Positions 10,275 through 22,740 are shown, counted from the first letter of the stretch. The stretch: DNA of 64,000 nt from Budorcas taxicolor (GCF_023091745.1 NC_068934.1:15516434-15580433); one strand, 5' to 3'. Translations and numbers: made by a program. The notes: generated by a model not told the origin, from the letters alone.

Positions 10275-10430
10275 AAGGGGAATTTCATTCCTATTCACAT
10301 TCCATTCATTTACTTATTAACTGACTACATGACTCAAGCCACGTGACCCCTAGCCTAGCCATGTTGAAGGTATGGACATAAATGAAACTGTTTATACCTA
10401 CAGAGTAGTTTGGAAGAATCACTTATTTGG
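10275..10430 (-). repeat. Possible L2-type fragment
   Basis: CATTCCATTCATTTACTTATT opens like the reverse complement of an L2 3' end. Only the general pattern matches. Confidence 0.3.
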
Positions 10431-10689
10431 TAAATGTTCTAGCCTCAGGGAAAAAGCAATAGAGAAAGGAAATAGTGGGTGCTACAAAACAGAGAGAGCT
10501 AGGACATGGGTGGTGATGACTTAACCTAAGTCTTGCAGCATTAATTATATAAATAACTCAGAAAATCAGACAATTTATAAACCAGGGTCTAATCTTTCTA
10601 GACTTATTTGTACATCTAGTCTTATTAAACAACATACCATGAGCATTGTTTAGCAAGGATGTGGAAAAATGTAGCCTTACCAATTACAG

Positions 10690-10865
10690 ACAGTCCGGTT
10701 CACCCTCCCATGCTCCAGCTATGTGGCCATAGGCAGAGTTATTGTACTTTCCTTAGTTATAGTTTTTGTGTCTGTTCAGTGGAAGGGATGAAACTCTTTC
10801 CCCTCTGAGTTGTTATGAAGATTAAATGCCATAATTCCAATAAGAAGGAATGACAATAAAAAATA
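10690..10865 (+). repeat. MIR SINE
   Basis: CCAGCTATGTGGCCATAGGC, then CTTTCCTTAGTTATAG and GTTATGAAGATTAAATG, follow the sense MIR consensus order. Confidence 0.6.
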
Positions 10866-11935
10866 CTAATTGTTAGCTATGATTTTCTTATGATCAACAT
10901 TTTTTCTACTTCATATTTTATCACAAAGACACGTTTTTCACTTTTAAATTATTGTTTATTGTATTTTGCTCATTTGAAATGCAGGTATTTCTTTAATTCT
11001 GTTAAAACCCAATTAAAATCCACAGCCTCATGTTACCTCCTCTTCAATTCCTTCCACATTTCTTTCAAATGTATACATGTAATATGATCACTTGGGACTA
11101 TGTTACTTTTTTCCTTCCCCAAAACAGTATCCACTATAGACTACCATGTATCTTATTACTCAGTGTAGACCTCAATACAAAATACTGGTTGGAAAATGAA
11201 CCCTCTATATTAATTTGTTGAAATAAATTAAGCCATAGACAGATGGCTTTGTTCATTCAGATTTGTGCATTCTGCATTTTCATGGATTATACATCGAGAC
11301 CCTCTAAATCATTTCTCTGTACCAACTTCAAACTGCATCATTTTAGGAAGAACATTTCGATCCATCCAACGGTGGCTTTACCAACTAGCCAGCAGTTCAG
11401 TTTATATGCAGCACCGCTTCTGCTTGTATAGCGATATCCATTTGTGGAAATATTTTCATATTTTATTCACTTTGCCTTTATTACTCTACGCAAATGGATA
11501 GAACAGATAAAAATGAAATTTCTGAGGCTGGTGAGGAGAAGCTTCTGTTTCATAAACTCAATACAGTTAAGGCAAGATGGAGATAACTAGGCTTGCCTCA
11601 ACTTTAGTTTCTGTTAGGCGCTGTGTCCTTAAGCCTAATCAGCTGTAAGTTCAATACAAAGGAAGAGGATTAAACTGAAGTGCAAAATGCTAGAAATAAA
11701 ACATTAAACAATATGCCTAAAAGATAAGCCACCATTTTGGATTTTGTAATTGGTTTTAGCAAATTGGGAATGGAATACCTATTAGAATCTGTAAATCTTT
11801 TGTTTGGCTTTTGAACATTATTCATAATATGAAGGTTGAAGATTGCTTAATATTTTAATCCTTTTTATAAAACAACATTGAACTGATGAAAACTTTAAGT
11901 TGCCAAAAGTTGAAGGTATAAAGAATATGTTACAT
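10866..11935. other. Single-copy DNA; 11200-11800 may be conserved non-coding
   Basis: No repeat was recognised. Between 11290 and 11440 several CpG dinucleotides remain (in CATCGAGACC, TTTCGATCC, CAACGGTGG and AGCGATATCC), which is unusual in A/T-rich methylated DNA and hints at constraint. ORFs of 62-78 codons cross this part but have no family resemblance. Confidence 0.3.
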
Positions 11936-11946
11936 CCTCAAATTCT
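11936..11946. repeat. Target-site duplication of Bov-A2 (left)
   Basis: CCTCAAATTCT is repeated exactly at 12223-12233 and brackets the SINE. Confidence 0.9.
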
Positions 11947-12222
11947 GCTGCTGCTGCTGCAAAGTCGCTTCAGTTGTGTCCGACTCTGTGTGACTCCATA
12001 GACAGCAGCCCACCAGACTCCCCCATCCCTGGGATTCTCTAGGCAAGAATACTGGAGTGGGTTGCCATTTCCTTCTCCAATAAATGAAAGTGAAAAGTCA
12101 AAGTGAAGTCGTTCAGTCATGTCCGACTCTTCGCGACCCCATGGACTGCAGCCCACCAGGCTCCTCCACCCATGGGATTTTCCAGGCAAGAGTACTGGAG
12201 TGGGGTGCCATTGCCTTCTCCA
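11947..12222 (-). repeat. Bov-A2 dimeric SINE
   Basis: On the plus strand it opens with GCTGCTGCTGC (the reverse of the CAG-type tail). Two Bov-A monomers follow, each carrying the CCATGGACTGCAGCCCACC-like and CAGGCAAGA.TACTGGAG-like words, joined by the GAAAGTGAAAAG linker near 12088. An exact 11-bp target-site duplication shows a clean insertion. Confidence 0.95.
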
Positions 12223-12233
12223 CCTCAAATTCT

Positions 12234-12639
12234 ACTTCCCCTCATATTATTCTAAGTATCATCTTTAACAATTGTATATAGAAATTTTTAGTTAGTAACA
12301 TTGTTTTGTAAACCATTTACCTCTGCTCTAAGTGCATCTTAGTTATACATAGAAAAATAAATAAAACCCAGAAAGTTTTAATTTAATACAGAGTATAAAC
12401 ATTAACTCAAATGTCATTTGCATTTTAAGATATATGGTTATTATCAATAAATTCAGTATCTGTGTATTTCTGCAGCATCTTTTTTATTAATATGCACATC
12501 CTAATAAAGAATTCTGGACAGTCTTTGGAAGAGAAGTTGCATTTCATTCATAGATCTTGCTATTCAAAAGCGTGTATTATCTAAACTTGTGATATGGGAG
12601 GTAGTTGTTTTATAGGATACTAGTGTTTCATATATTTTA
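12234..12639. other. Single-copy A/T-rich DNA
   Basis: No gene or repeat was recognised in this stretch. Confidence 0.45.
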
Positions 12640-12775
12640 ATGTGGATGTGAATAACCTGGGAATCTTTTTTTGACGGTGGATTCTGAGTTTGTAGACCTG
12701 GGATGAAGCCTGAGTGAGATTCGGCACTGCTAACAAGATTTCAGGTGTTGTTGCTGTTGCTGGTAATGATATGGA
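12640..12775 (+). repeat. MER5A (hAT-Charlie) fragment
   Basis: AATAACCTGGGAATCTTTTT, GATTCTGAGTTTGTAGACCT and GCTAACAAGATTTCAGGTG match the sense MER5A order closely. The terminal inverted repeats are not preserved. Confidence 0.65.
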
Positions 12776-13034
12776 TCGTACATTAACAGCTATTCAATAG
12801 AGTATCAAATATACAGTCAGAAAATTGGCTTAAAACAGTGGAACTACAATTTTCAAGTATAGAAACTAGGATGCGCAACCACCCATTTTCCAGCTCTTTT
12901 GTTATCACTCTAGTCCAGTACACCACACAGGCTGTGTAATCTCGTCATTGTTTTCTCTGCATCTGAACTTGCCTCTCTCCAGTCCACTCCCACCTTACAT
13001 TAAAACTAACTATTCTTATTTAAATTTCTTTCCT

Positions 13035-14698
13035 ATTTATTTTTTACTGAAGTAACATGTTGACAAACAACATTGAGTTAGTTTCAGGTGTACAGCATAG
13101 CTACCCAACAATATCTCTACCAAATTTATATATTTTATGCACTGATGACCACAAGTCTAATAACATTTCTGTCACCATATGAATTAGTTACAATATTGTT
13201 TGCTATATACCTATGCTGTACTTTATATTTTCCTAATTTATATATTTTGTAACTGGAAGTGTGTATGTCTTGATCCAGTTCATCTATTTCACCCAATCTC
13301 CTACCTCTTTTTGCTCTGCAGATCACCAGATTGTTCCTATATCTAGAAATCTGTTATTGTTTTGTTTTGTTCATTTATTTATTTGTGTTTTTTAGATTTC
13401 ACCTGTAAATGAAATTATATAGCATCTGTCTTTGTCTGATTTACTTCACTTTGTATAATATCCCTTAGGTCCATCCATGTTATCACAGATGGCAAGATTT
13501 TATTCTTTTTTTATGTCTATGTAATATCCCACTGTATATTTATAACACATCTTCCTTATCCATTCATCTATCAGTGGACACATAGATTGTTTCTATTATA
13601 TCTTCACTTTTGTAAATATGCTTCAGTGAATGTAGGGGTGCTTGTATTTTTTTTAATTATTGTTTTTGTTTCTTTTAGATAATACTCAGGAGTGAAATTA
13701 CTGGATGGATTATGTGGTGGTTCTATTTTTAATTTTTTAAAAAATCTCCATTGTTTTCAATAATGGCTGCATCAATACATTTTCACAACAGTTCATGAGG
13801 GTTCCCTTTTCTCCACATCTTTATCAGCACTCGTTATTTGTTGTTTTTTTATGATAGCCATTCTGACTGATGCACAGTGACAGTAACTCATTGTGGTTTT
13901 GATTCACATTTCTCGCATAATTAGTGACGCTGAGCATCTCTGTTGTGTCTGTTTACCATCTCTGTGTCCTCCATGGAGAAATGTCTATTTAGGTCCTCTG
14001 CTCATTGTGTTTAATTGAATTGTTCATGCTTTTTATATTTAACTGTGTGAGTTACTTAAGTATTTTGTTGATGATTTTCATCACTGTGTGAAAACTTTTC
14101 AGTTTGATATAGTCCCATTTGTGTATATTTGCTTTTGTCATCCTTGCTAGAATAAACAGACCAAAAAATATTTCTATAATGATGCAAAAGAGGTATTTGC
14201 TTATATTTTCTTCTAAGAATTTTATGATTTTAGGTATTACATTATTACATGTAATCATTTAATCCATATTGAGTTTATTTTTACATGTGTAAGAATGTAG
14301 TCCACTTTCCTTCTTTTTCATGTACCTATCCAGTTTTCTCAACACCATTTCTTGAAGAGATGGTCATCTGTACTGTGTGTTCTTGGCTCTGTTGTTATAA
14401 ATTCATTGACTGTCAAGTGTGGGTTTATTTCCTAACTCTCTCCTGTTTTATTGATCTATTTGTCTGCTTTTGTGCCAATACCATATAGCTTTGATTACAA
14501 TAGCCTTGTAGTATAGTTTGAAATATGAGATTATGATACTTAATAGCTTTTTTAAAAATCTATTTTAAGATTGCTATGGATGTTCTTTTATTCCAGTTGC
14601 AAATAGCCTCCTCATTTTCAGTTCTGTGAAAAAATGTCATTGGTACTCAGTAAGAATTGCATTCAATCTTCAGGTGGCTTTGAGTAATATGGACATCT
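13035..14698 (-). mobile_element. Old L1, 3' part
   Basis: The left end (ACTGAAGTAACATGTTGACA, then TTTCAGGTGTACAGCATAG) is the reverse complement of the 3' end of older mammalian L1s. The C-terminal ORF2 region follows, riddled with stops and small indels. The element continues beyond the Bov-A2 at 14710-14978, whose target duplication proves that the SINE landed inside it. Confidence 0.85.
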
Positions 14699-14709
14699 TA
14701 ACAATATTA
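14699..14709. repeat. Target-site duplication of Bov-A2 (left)
   Basis: TAACAATATTA is repeated exactly at 14979-14989. Confidence 0.92.
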
Positions 14710-14978
14710 TGGAGAAGGCAATGGCACCCCACTCCAGTACTCTTGCCTGGAAAATCCCATGGACGGAGGAGCCTGGTAGGCTGCAGTCCATGGGGTCGTG
14801 AAGAGTCAGACATGACTGAGCAACTTCACTTTGACTTTTCACTTTCATGCATTGGAGAAGGAAATGGCAACCCACTCCAGTGTTCTTGCCTGGAGAATCC
14901 CAGGGATGGGGGAGCCTGGTGGGCTGCCGTCTATGGGGTCGCACATAGTCGGACACGACTGAAGTGACTTAGCAGCAG
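14710..14978 (+). repeat. Bov-A2 dimeric SINE inside L1
   Basis: It begins TGGAGAAGGCAATGGCACCC and ends in GACTTAGCAGCAG. Two monomers are joined by the CACTTTCATGCATTGGAG linker. The 113-codon ORF through it is a by-product of the low divergence of the SINE and not a gene. Confidence 0.95.
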
Positions 14979-14989
14979 TAACAATATTA

Positions 14990-17190
14990 ACCATTCCTAT
15001 CTGTGAGCAAGGGTTTATCTTTCCACTTATCTGTGTCATCCTCAAATTTTTTCATCAATATTTATTGTTTTCTTTCTATGCAGTTGTCAGTGGGATTATT
15101 TTATTACTTTTTTTGTTGTTGCTGCTGTCTGATAGTTTGTTAGAATACAAATCCTACCCTATTTCTGTGAATTAATTTTCTGTCCTGAAACTTTGCAGAA
15201 TTTATTAGTTCTAATCGTTATTTTGGGAAACTCTTTGTTTATCCTTTTCAATTCCAAATGATCATCTTTCTGAGCAGAGTATCCTAATTTTTTAAGGATT
15301 TTTTTGTTGTTTTTGTTGCTGCTGTTGTTGTCTTTGTTTGTTTGTCTGTTTATTTTTATCACTTTGAACATAGATATGCCAGTTTGTTGTGGCCTGTGAT
15401 GTTTCTGTGGAAATATCAATTTACAGGCTTATGGAGATCCCTTATACATTTGAGTTTCTCTCTTTCTCTTTCACTTTTGAAATTTTAATCCCAGTGAGTC
15501 TTGGTGAGAGTTTCCTTGGGTTCATCTTCTTTTGGAATCTTGGTGCTTCTTAGACTTGGATGTATTTTTCCTTCCCCAGGTTACAGATGATTTCAGCCAT
15601 TATTTCTTCAAACAGGTTTTCTGTCTCTTTGATTATTTAATCTCTTTTTGTTAGCTATATAATGTGAATGTTAGTCATCTTGATGTTGTTCCAGAGGTCC
15701 CTTAAACTAGCCTCATTTTTTAAAATCCTTGTATTTTTTCTTTTCTTTTTTACCTTTTCATTTGGGTGATTTCCACTATCCTGTCTTCCAGATTGTTAAT
15801 CCATTCTCCTAGACCCTCTAATCCACTGTCTGTTGTTGATTACCTCTAATGTATTCTTCATTTCAATTGGCATGTTCTTCAGATATGATTGGGTTTTATT
15901 TTATATTTCATTTCTTTTCTGTGGTTCTCACTTAATTCTTTATTTCTTCTCCTGAGTTTGTTAAGCATCTCTATGTCTATCACTTTGAGCTCTTTACCTG
16001 GTAAACTATTTCCATTTTTTTTTTCTGAGTTTTTATTTTGTTCTTTTATTCAAGAAGGTTTTACTTCGTCTTGTCACTTCGCGTTAACACTGTGTTTATT
16101 TCTATGTAGTAAGTGTATCAGCTATGCTTCTGGTCTTAAAAAAAAGTCTTTATGTAGAGTCCCTTTGAGTCCTGTGTTGCAACACTCCTAGTCCCCAGAG
16201 CCAGATGCTCCAGGGGTGTCTCCTGTGTGGGCTGCATGTACCCTCTTTTGTGGCTGGTCCTTCATTGTTGGATGGGTGGGTGAAGTTTGCCCCCAGGCCA
16301 GCTGGCTGGTCATCACTGCATGTAGCCCAAGTTATCCCTGCATGTAGGGTTCATTCCTCTGAAGGGGAGACTCTTTGTAGGGGCACTGATGCTGGCTGGT
16401 GCCACCTGCTGTGAAAAGCAGGGTGGGAGCTGCTTTGTAGGGGCCAGCCAGTATGGGCAGGTTCAGCTGGGCAGGTCCAGCAGGACAGTTCTGGGTTGGA
16501 GCATGTGATTTTAACTACTTTGATAGAGAATGAGAGAAATGGCATCTTCAAGCACTGGGCCAGCTACATGGAAGAAGAAAGAGTTAAAAAAAAAAAGTGT
16601 CCACCAGTGCATCTGTTCTCAGAGAAAGTTCTACCAGATCCCTGCCCCTCTGGCACATATATATCTTCAAGTTGGTCAGTGGATCTTCTTTATGACTCAG
16701 GTATTTTTCAATCTGCTGCTTCTGTGCAGAGACCAGGAGCAAGTGAGACTGTGGAGTAAGTCTGCGTAAGTCCTTCAAGAGCCATCTCAGTTTCCCACAG
16801 CCTTCCAGCTCTCTCAGACATAAGACCTCTTGGTTTTCAAAGCCTAGCATTTTTAAGGAGGTTTATCTGCCTGGTGTCGTTTCCTCGGCTTGGTAGCCCA
16901 GTGTCGGGTTTGACCCCCGTGTTCTCAGCAGGGACCTCTGTGGTTGTCGAGACGTTCCTCCTGCTGGTGGATCATCACCCTGAAGATCTGGGTTCTGACT
17001 CTACTGCATCTCTGCCCCTCCACTGTCATTATGTGGCCCTTACTTTATATTTTTAGTTGTAGAAAATCTGTTCTTCAGATTATTCTCAGAGATGTTGTTC
17101 TATGTATGAATGTAGGATTGCTGTCTCAGTGGGACGAAGTGAGCTCAGAATCTTTATACTTTGCCGTCTTGATTGGGATTCCAAAGTAAT
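14990..17190 (-). mobile_element. Old L1, remainder to 5' UTR
   Basis: Read on the minus strand, 17190 to about 16130 is a G/C-richer L1 5' UTR, about 16100-15480 is the ORF1 area (the plus strand reads TTTCTTCAAACAGGTTTTCTG), and 15470-14990 is ORF2. Only part of ORF2 remains, so the element (4.1 kb in total with its 3' part) has lost at least 2 kb internally. No ORF survives. Confidence 0.75.
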
Positions 17191-17400
17191 ATTTTTAAAA
17201 ACTCTAATCTGTTCTGCTATCACTTCCTACAATTCTCTTAACAGTTTTGAATGGATGTCCTCAAAGATAAACTTCTAAATGATTACTATAGCCCTTTAAA
17301 CACACAAAGACCCCCTGCCTATGTTTCTTACTTCATCTACTTCTCCATACCCATTGTTTATTAGGCTTTGTTTATATGGGCATTCCCTTTGGATAAGCGT
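17191..17400. other. Single-copy DNA
   Basis: Nothing was recognised here. Confidence 0.4.
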
Positions 17401-17468
17401 AATCCCCAGGCCAGCAGAAATACATAACCTGGACATTGTTTAGAAATGCAAATGCTCAGATCCCTTCA
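17401..17468 (-). repeat. MER5A fragment
   Basis: CAGGCCAGCAGAAATACATA, TTTAGAAATGCAAATGCTCA and ATCCCTTCACC follow the reverse-complement order of MER5A. It is short. Confidence 0.5.
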
Positions 17469-17499
17469 CCTATAGGACAGGGACTCTCCTATAAATGCA

Positions 17500-17605
17500 G
17501 GAATGATCAGTTTTGTTTCTTTCTGATTCTCCAACAGCCGGAACGCTATCTGGTACACTGTAGGTTCCCAAAGAAAAAGGTTTGAATGAACGAAAGAATA
17601 AATCA
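17500..17605 (+). repeat. L2/MIR-type 3' end
   Basis: CTATCTGGTACACTGTAGG followed by a stretch rich in GAATGAACGAAAGAATAAA resembles the standard L2-type end. Confidence 0.45.
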
Positions 17606-17677
17606 CGGTAAATTCTGTATTATCCATTTCATTATTTGTTCAAGAGACAACATATTTCCTCTTAGGTTTATTCACTG

Positions 17678-17700
17678 ATATATATATATATATATATATA
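17678..17700. repeat. (TA)n microsatellite
   Basis: About eleven uninterrupted TA units are followed by A/T-rich sequence. Confidence 0.9.
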
Positions 17701-17702
17701 AA

Positions 17703-19110
17703 TAAAATATAAATCAGAATGCCTTCTTTAAAGACATTCAAATTTTGAAAGAATTTTCTATCATTCTCTCAATTATGTCTAAGCTATTTGTTTTACTAAA
17801 ACAATTACTATTCACAACATTGTTCATTAATTCACTCACATATATAATATTGGATATTTACTAACACCATTGCTTCTACTTGAAATATTTCCTCCTCAAT
17901 CTGTAGAGCTATCTTCTACATATTCTTATAGCTTTTACTGATTGGATCTGAGAGTTATCTCAATCTAGTTTCTAGTTTACCTTAAACTTTCTTCTTTCAA
18001 AGCATTTATGACATTGAAAAATAAGTGTCTTTTTTATTTCAAAAGTAATATAAGTTTTTTATAGTAAATTTTAAAAAATACTTTTAACCTTTTAATTGGA
18101 ACCAGAAACTAAGTTCCTACTGTAATGATTCACTTTCATGATTACATAAACTTTCAAACCCTTACATATTCTTTAAATTGCAAAAATTGCTGTAGTTTAG
18201 ATAAATTTATCTGTCAGTTCCAAATTATGTAGGTAAGATTTTTATGTTAGCCAGTTGATACTGTCCTATTAACATAAATTTTTCCTAATGTATTATAAAA
18301 GCATGTATTTAACTAAATGCATTGTGTATCATTTTTTGAAAAGTAATGGCACAAATCATTTGGATGTAAAATTTTATTGAAATTAGGTAACGCAGTAAGC
18401 ACTGAGTTCCGTAAGGACATTTGATCTATAGTAGATTTCTTGTGTATTCTCTGAGTCACTTTCAGCTATGCTGTCAAGGGAATATCTAAACGTACACAGA
18501 TATTTCCTCTTGCTATTGTAGAACCAATTACATTAATTTGTTGGAAATAACATTGTCTACGGCTCACACTGTGGACTAGATTAAATCCTCTCTGAATCTT
18601 CTTTGGTTTCACTCTGTAATGTATAGCACTTTGAATTTTAGTGGTAAGAACTGCAGTTTTTCTTTGCTTATGTAAAAATGGATAATGAGTATTCCCAAGT
18701 TACAGAGCTTATTCAGAAACCTGCATTTACTTTGGGAGGCTCCTGCTTACATTCCTGACACTTTAGTGTTGTTTAGGATAGGAAGAAATTGAAAGAATAT
18801 AGAGATTATTTTGCATTACGTGTATAGCTCTAACATAGAGAATTTTTCCAGGGTCCCATCAGGGAGAAGAAATTTCTATGTGGAGACAAGATGGTACATA
18901 ACAGGAAAAGGAATTGTAGTATGATGAAAGAACTTAACTGTTTTATGTACTATATGTCATAATGCCATTTATCATTTCACAGGGTGAACATTTACCAGGA
19001 TTCCTCTAAAACCCACACCATACAGGTCTAGCACTGACATTTATACAGTACCATGTATGAAATAGATAGCTTGTGGTAAGCTGCGGTGTATACCACAGGC
19101 AGCTCAGCTC
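17703..19110. other. Single-copy A/T-rich DNA
   Basis: About 1.4 kb without a recognisable gene or repeat, strongly A/T-rich and with no long ORF. Confidence 0.45.
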
Positions 19111-19114
19111 AGTG

Positions 19115-19275
19115 ATCTGTGATTACCTAGAGGGGTGGAATGGGGGAGTGTGGAATAGGGGGACTGGGAGGGGGGCTCAAGAAGGAGAGGAATATATGCA
19201 TACAGACGACTGATTCACAATGTTGTACAGCTGAAAGCAACACAACATTGTAAGGCAATTATATTCTAACAAAAA
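19115..19275 (+). mobile_element. L1 3' end fragment
   Basis: A G-rich stretch (GGGGGACTGGGAGGGGGGCT) is followed by TGATTCACAATGTTGTACAG, AACACAACATTGTAAGGCAA, and an A-rich tail at 19269-19280. This is the 3' end of cetartiodactyl L1 on the sense strand, and the only clear L1 in plus orientation in the window. Confidence 0.75.
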
Positions 19276-19280
19276 AAATA

Positions 19281-20055
19281 GAACAGGTCTTAGGTTTCTT
19301 AGAACATATGCATATATTTTTAAAGAAATATTTATGTGTTTATCAGAATATAAGTATACACGTATATATAAGTTAATTAAAGTATATAATATATCTACAT
19401 TCTAAAGTGCATATATGTTTAAATAATATATGTGAGGTTTCAATCTTTCACTATAGGCAAGAGTGAAGTGTTGTAAAGCTTGTCGTCCAGGATGTTGTCC
19501 TTGAAGAGTGGCTCCACCAAAGTAGTACTTTGAAGATAAAAACAGATCTCTTTCAGCTTCATAGATTTAGTACACACGTGCCTTTGTTTTTTTTTTTTTT
19601 TTTCACTGTTCTCTGTAGTTGACAAAGGAGATCCTATCTGGTATTATTGTGCAAAGAATATGGGAATGGGAATTAAAAGGACTGAATTTGAGTACTGACT
19701 TTGCCATTAACCATCTACAGAGCTTAAACCATATCAGGTCTTGTCTCAGGTTTCAGCTTCCCTATCTGCAAAGCAGGAGGAGAACACCACTGGAATAAAT
19801 AACATTAAAGCTCCTGATAATGTTCCCTTTCTATGATTCCTTGTAATGAGCACTGACAACTCTTGCCTGTTGTCTCTTAGAAAATAATCCAACCTAACAC
19901 TAATCCCAAGTAATATAAAATCTGAACTATATTTAAATAATATTTGAACTATGTTTTCACTTAGAAACAGTTCAAGAAAAAAAAAAGTTATATGCTGCCA
20001 CTGCAAGTTTAAACAGAACATTTTTAAGATCACCACTCTAATTGGCATTGTTTAT
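19281..20055. other. Single-copy DNA with a T-run
   Basis: No gene was recognised. A 17-base T-run lies at 19587-19603. The 19300-19435 part is rich in ATATAT-type words. Confidence 0.4.
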
Positions 20056-20059
20056 AAAG

Positions 20060-22085
20060 CTTTTTGTTGTTCAGTTGCTCAGTCGTGTCTGACTCTTTGC
20101 AACCCCATGGACTGCAGCATGCCAGGCTTCTCTGTCCTTCAGCATCTCTCAGAGCTTGCTCAAACTCATGTCCATTGAGTTGGCAATGCCATCCAGCCAT
20201 CTTGTCCTCATTCATCCCCTTCTCCTCTTGCTTTCAATCTTTCCCAGCATTGGGGTATTTTCCAGAGTCAGCTCTTCGCATCACATGGCCAGACTATTGG
20301 AGCTTCAGCTTCAGCATCAGTCCTTCCAATGAATATTCAGGACTGATTTCCTTTAGGATTGATTGGTTAGACATCCTTGGAGATCAGGGGACCTCAAGAG
20401 TCTTCTCCAAGACCACAGTACAAAAGCATCAATCCTTCAGCCCTGAGCCTTCTATATGGTCCAACTCTCACAGCCAAACACGACTACTGGAAAAAACCAT
20501 AGCTTTGACTAGATGGACATTTTTTCAGCAAAGTAATATCTCTGCTTTTTAATATGCTGTCTAGGTTGGTCATAGATTTTCTTCCAAGGAGCAAATTTAT
20601 TTAATTTCATGGGTGCAGTCACTTTCTGCAGTGATTTTGGAGTCCAAGAAAATAAAGTCTGTTACTGTTTCCATTATTTCCTTATCTGTGTGCCATGAAG
20701 TGATGGATCTGGATGCCATGATCTTAAGTTTTCTGAATGTTGAGCTTTAAGCAAACTTTTTAACTGTCCTCTTTCACTTTCATCAAGAGGCTCTTTAGTT
20801 CTACTTCACTTTCTGCCATAAAGGTGGTGTCATCTGCCTGTCTGAGGCTATTGATATTTCTCCTGGAAATCTTGATCCCAGCTGTGCTTCTTCCAGCCCA
20901 GCATTTTGCATGATGTACTCTGCATATAAGTTAAATAAACAATATACAGCCTTGATGTACTCCTTTTGCAATTTGGAACCAGTCTGTTGTTCTGTGTCTG
21001 GTTCTACTGTTGCTTCTTGACCTGCATACAGATTTCTCAGGAAGCAAGTAAGGTGTTCTGATATTCCCATTTCTTTAACAATTTTCCACAGTTTGTTGTA
21101 ATTCACACAGTCAAAGGCTTTGGCATAGTCAATAAAGCAGAAGTAGCTGTTTCTCTAGAGCTCTCTTGCTTTTTTGATGATTCAACAGATGTTGGAAATT
21201 TGATCTCTGGTTCCTCTGCCTTTTCTAAAACCAGCTTGAACATCTGAAAGTTCTCAGCTCACATACTGTTGAAGCCTGGCTTAGAGAATTTTTAGCATTA
21301 CTTTGGTAGTGTGTGAGATGAGTGCAATTGTGCAGTATTTGAACATTCTTTGGCATTGTATTTCTTTGTTGGAATGAAAAATTACCCTTTCCAGGGCTGT
21401 GGCCACTGCTCAGTTTTCCAAATTTGCTGGCATTTTGAGTGCAGCACTTTAACAGCATTGTTTCAGGATTTGAAATACCTCAGCTGGAATTCCATCACCT
21501 CCCCTATCTTTGTTCATACTGATGTTCCCTAAGGCCCATTTGACTTTGCACTTCAAGATGTCTGGCTCCTGGCGAGTGATCACACCACTGTGGTTAAGAT
21601 ATTTTTGTATCGTTCTTCAGTGTATTCTCGCCATCTCTTAATATTGTCAGCTTCTGCTAGGTCCATACTGTTTATGTCCTTTATTATGCCCATCTTTCAT
21701 GAAATGTTCCCTTGGTATCTGTTTCTCTTGGAGAAATCTCGAGTATTTCCCATTCTATTGTTTTCCTCTATCTCTGTGCACTGATCACAGAGGAAGGCTT
21801 TCTTATCTCTTCTTGCTATTCTTTGGAACTCTGTAATCAGATGGGTATATCTTTCCTTTTCACCTTTGCCTCTTACTTCTCTTCTTTTCTCAGCTATTAG
21901 TAAGGCCTCTTCAGACCACCATTTTGCCTTTTTGGATTTCTTTTTCTTGGGGGTGGTTTTGATCATCGCCGGCTGTACAATGTTTGAACCTCCATCCATA
22001 GTTCTTCAGGCGCTGTGTCTATCAGATCTATTCTCTTGAATCTGTTTGTCACTTCCACTGTATAATCATAAGAGATTTGATTTTA
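20060..22085 (-). mobile_element. BovB LINE, 2 kb, 5'-truncated
   Basis: The plus strand opens TTGTTGTTCAGTTGCTCAGT, the reverse complement of a BovB 3' end. It runs through the whole reverse transcriptase region to the part between endonuclease and reverse transcriptase (about 21700-22085, whose minus frame reads KKKSKKAKWWSEEAL). Many stops and frameshifts show that it is old, and the YADD box area near 20830 is shifted out of frame. No target-site duplication was found. Confidence 0.92.
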
Positions 22086-22140
22086 GTACTGTAAAATTGA
22101 ATAAGTCAGTGCCTGTTTAGCATTGTAATAGTTTTGGTAC

Positions 22141-22366
22141 GTTGTTGCTGTTGTTTTAGTCTTGTCTGACTAAAGTTGAGTCCAGCTCTTTGTGACTCCA
22201 TGGACAATCGCCCACCAGGCTCTTCTCTCCATGGGATTCCCCAGGCAAGAATGCTGGAGTGGGTTCCTATTTCCTTCTCCAGGGGATCTTCCTGTCCAGG
22301 AGTCGAACCCAGGCTTCCTACTTTAGCAGATAGATTCTTTATCACTGTGTCACCTAGGAAGCCCAC
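22141..22366 (-). repeat. Bov-tA SINE
   Basis: The plus strand runs from the Bov-A part (CCATGGGATTCCCCAGGCAA) to the tRNA-derived part, ending CACCTAGGAAGCCCAC. A 7-bp imperfect repeat, TTGGTAC/TTGGCAC (22134-22140 and 22367-22373), may be the target duplication. Confidence 0.88.
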
Positions 22367-22437
22367 TTGGCACATATTATCATCCTAATAAAATTATATT
22401 CCTGATAGGTTGTGAATGATATGAATAAGCTAAATTT

Positions 22438-22449
22438 AGTATATAAACT
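22438..22449. repeat. Target-site duplication of Bov-A2 (left)
   Basis: AGTATATAAACT is repeated exactly at 22741-22752. Confidence 0.93.
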
Positions 22450-22713
22450 CGGAGAAGGCCATGGCAACCCCCTCCAGCACTCTTGCCTGGAAAATCCCAT
22501 GGACGGAGCAGCCTGGTGGGCCGCAGTCCATGGGGTCACTAAGAGTCAGACACGACTGAGCGACTTCACTTTCACTTTTCACTTTCATGCATTGGAGAAG
22601 GAAATGGCAACCCACTCCAGTGTTCTTGCCTGGAGAATCCCAGGGACGGGGGAGCCTCATGGGCTGCCGTCTATGGGGTCGCACAGAGTCGGACACGACT
22701 GAAGCGACTTAGA

Positions 22714-22740
<27 letters not shown>
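22450..22740 (+). repeat. Bov-A2 dimeric SINE, young
   Basis: Two monomers with almost consensus words (GGAGAAGGCCATGGCAACCC, GGTCGCACAGAGTCGGACAC) are followed by a long CAG tail. The exact 12-bp target duplication and low divergence mark one of the younger insertions in the window. Confidence 0.95.

Noticed and set aside
14626..14967. 113-codon ORF, also seen in similar form near 11938-12228 and 22412-22702
   Set aside because: These are open frames within Bov-A2 SINEs; their mutual similarity reflects the repeat and not a protein family.
16200..17050. GC-richer region with several ORFs of 60-90 codons
   Set aside because: It is the 5' UTR of an old L1 in reverse orientation; the ORFs overlap each other in different frames and match no family.
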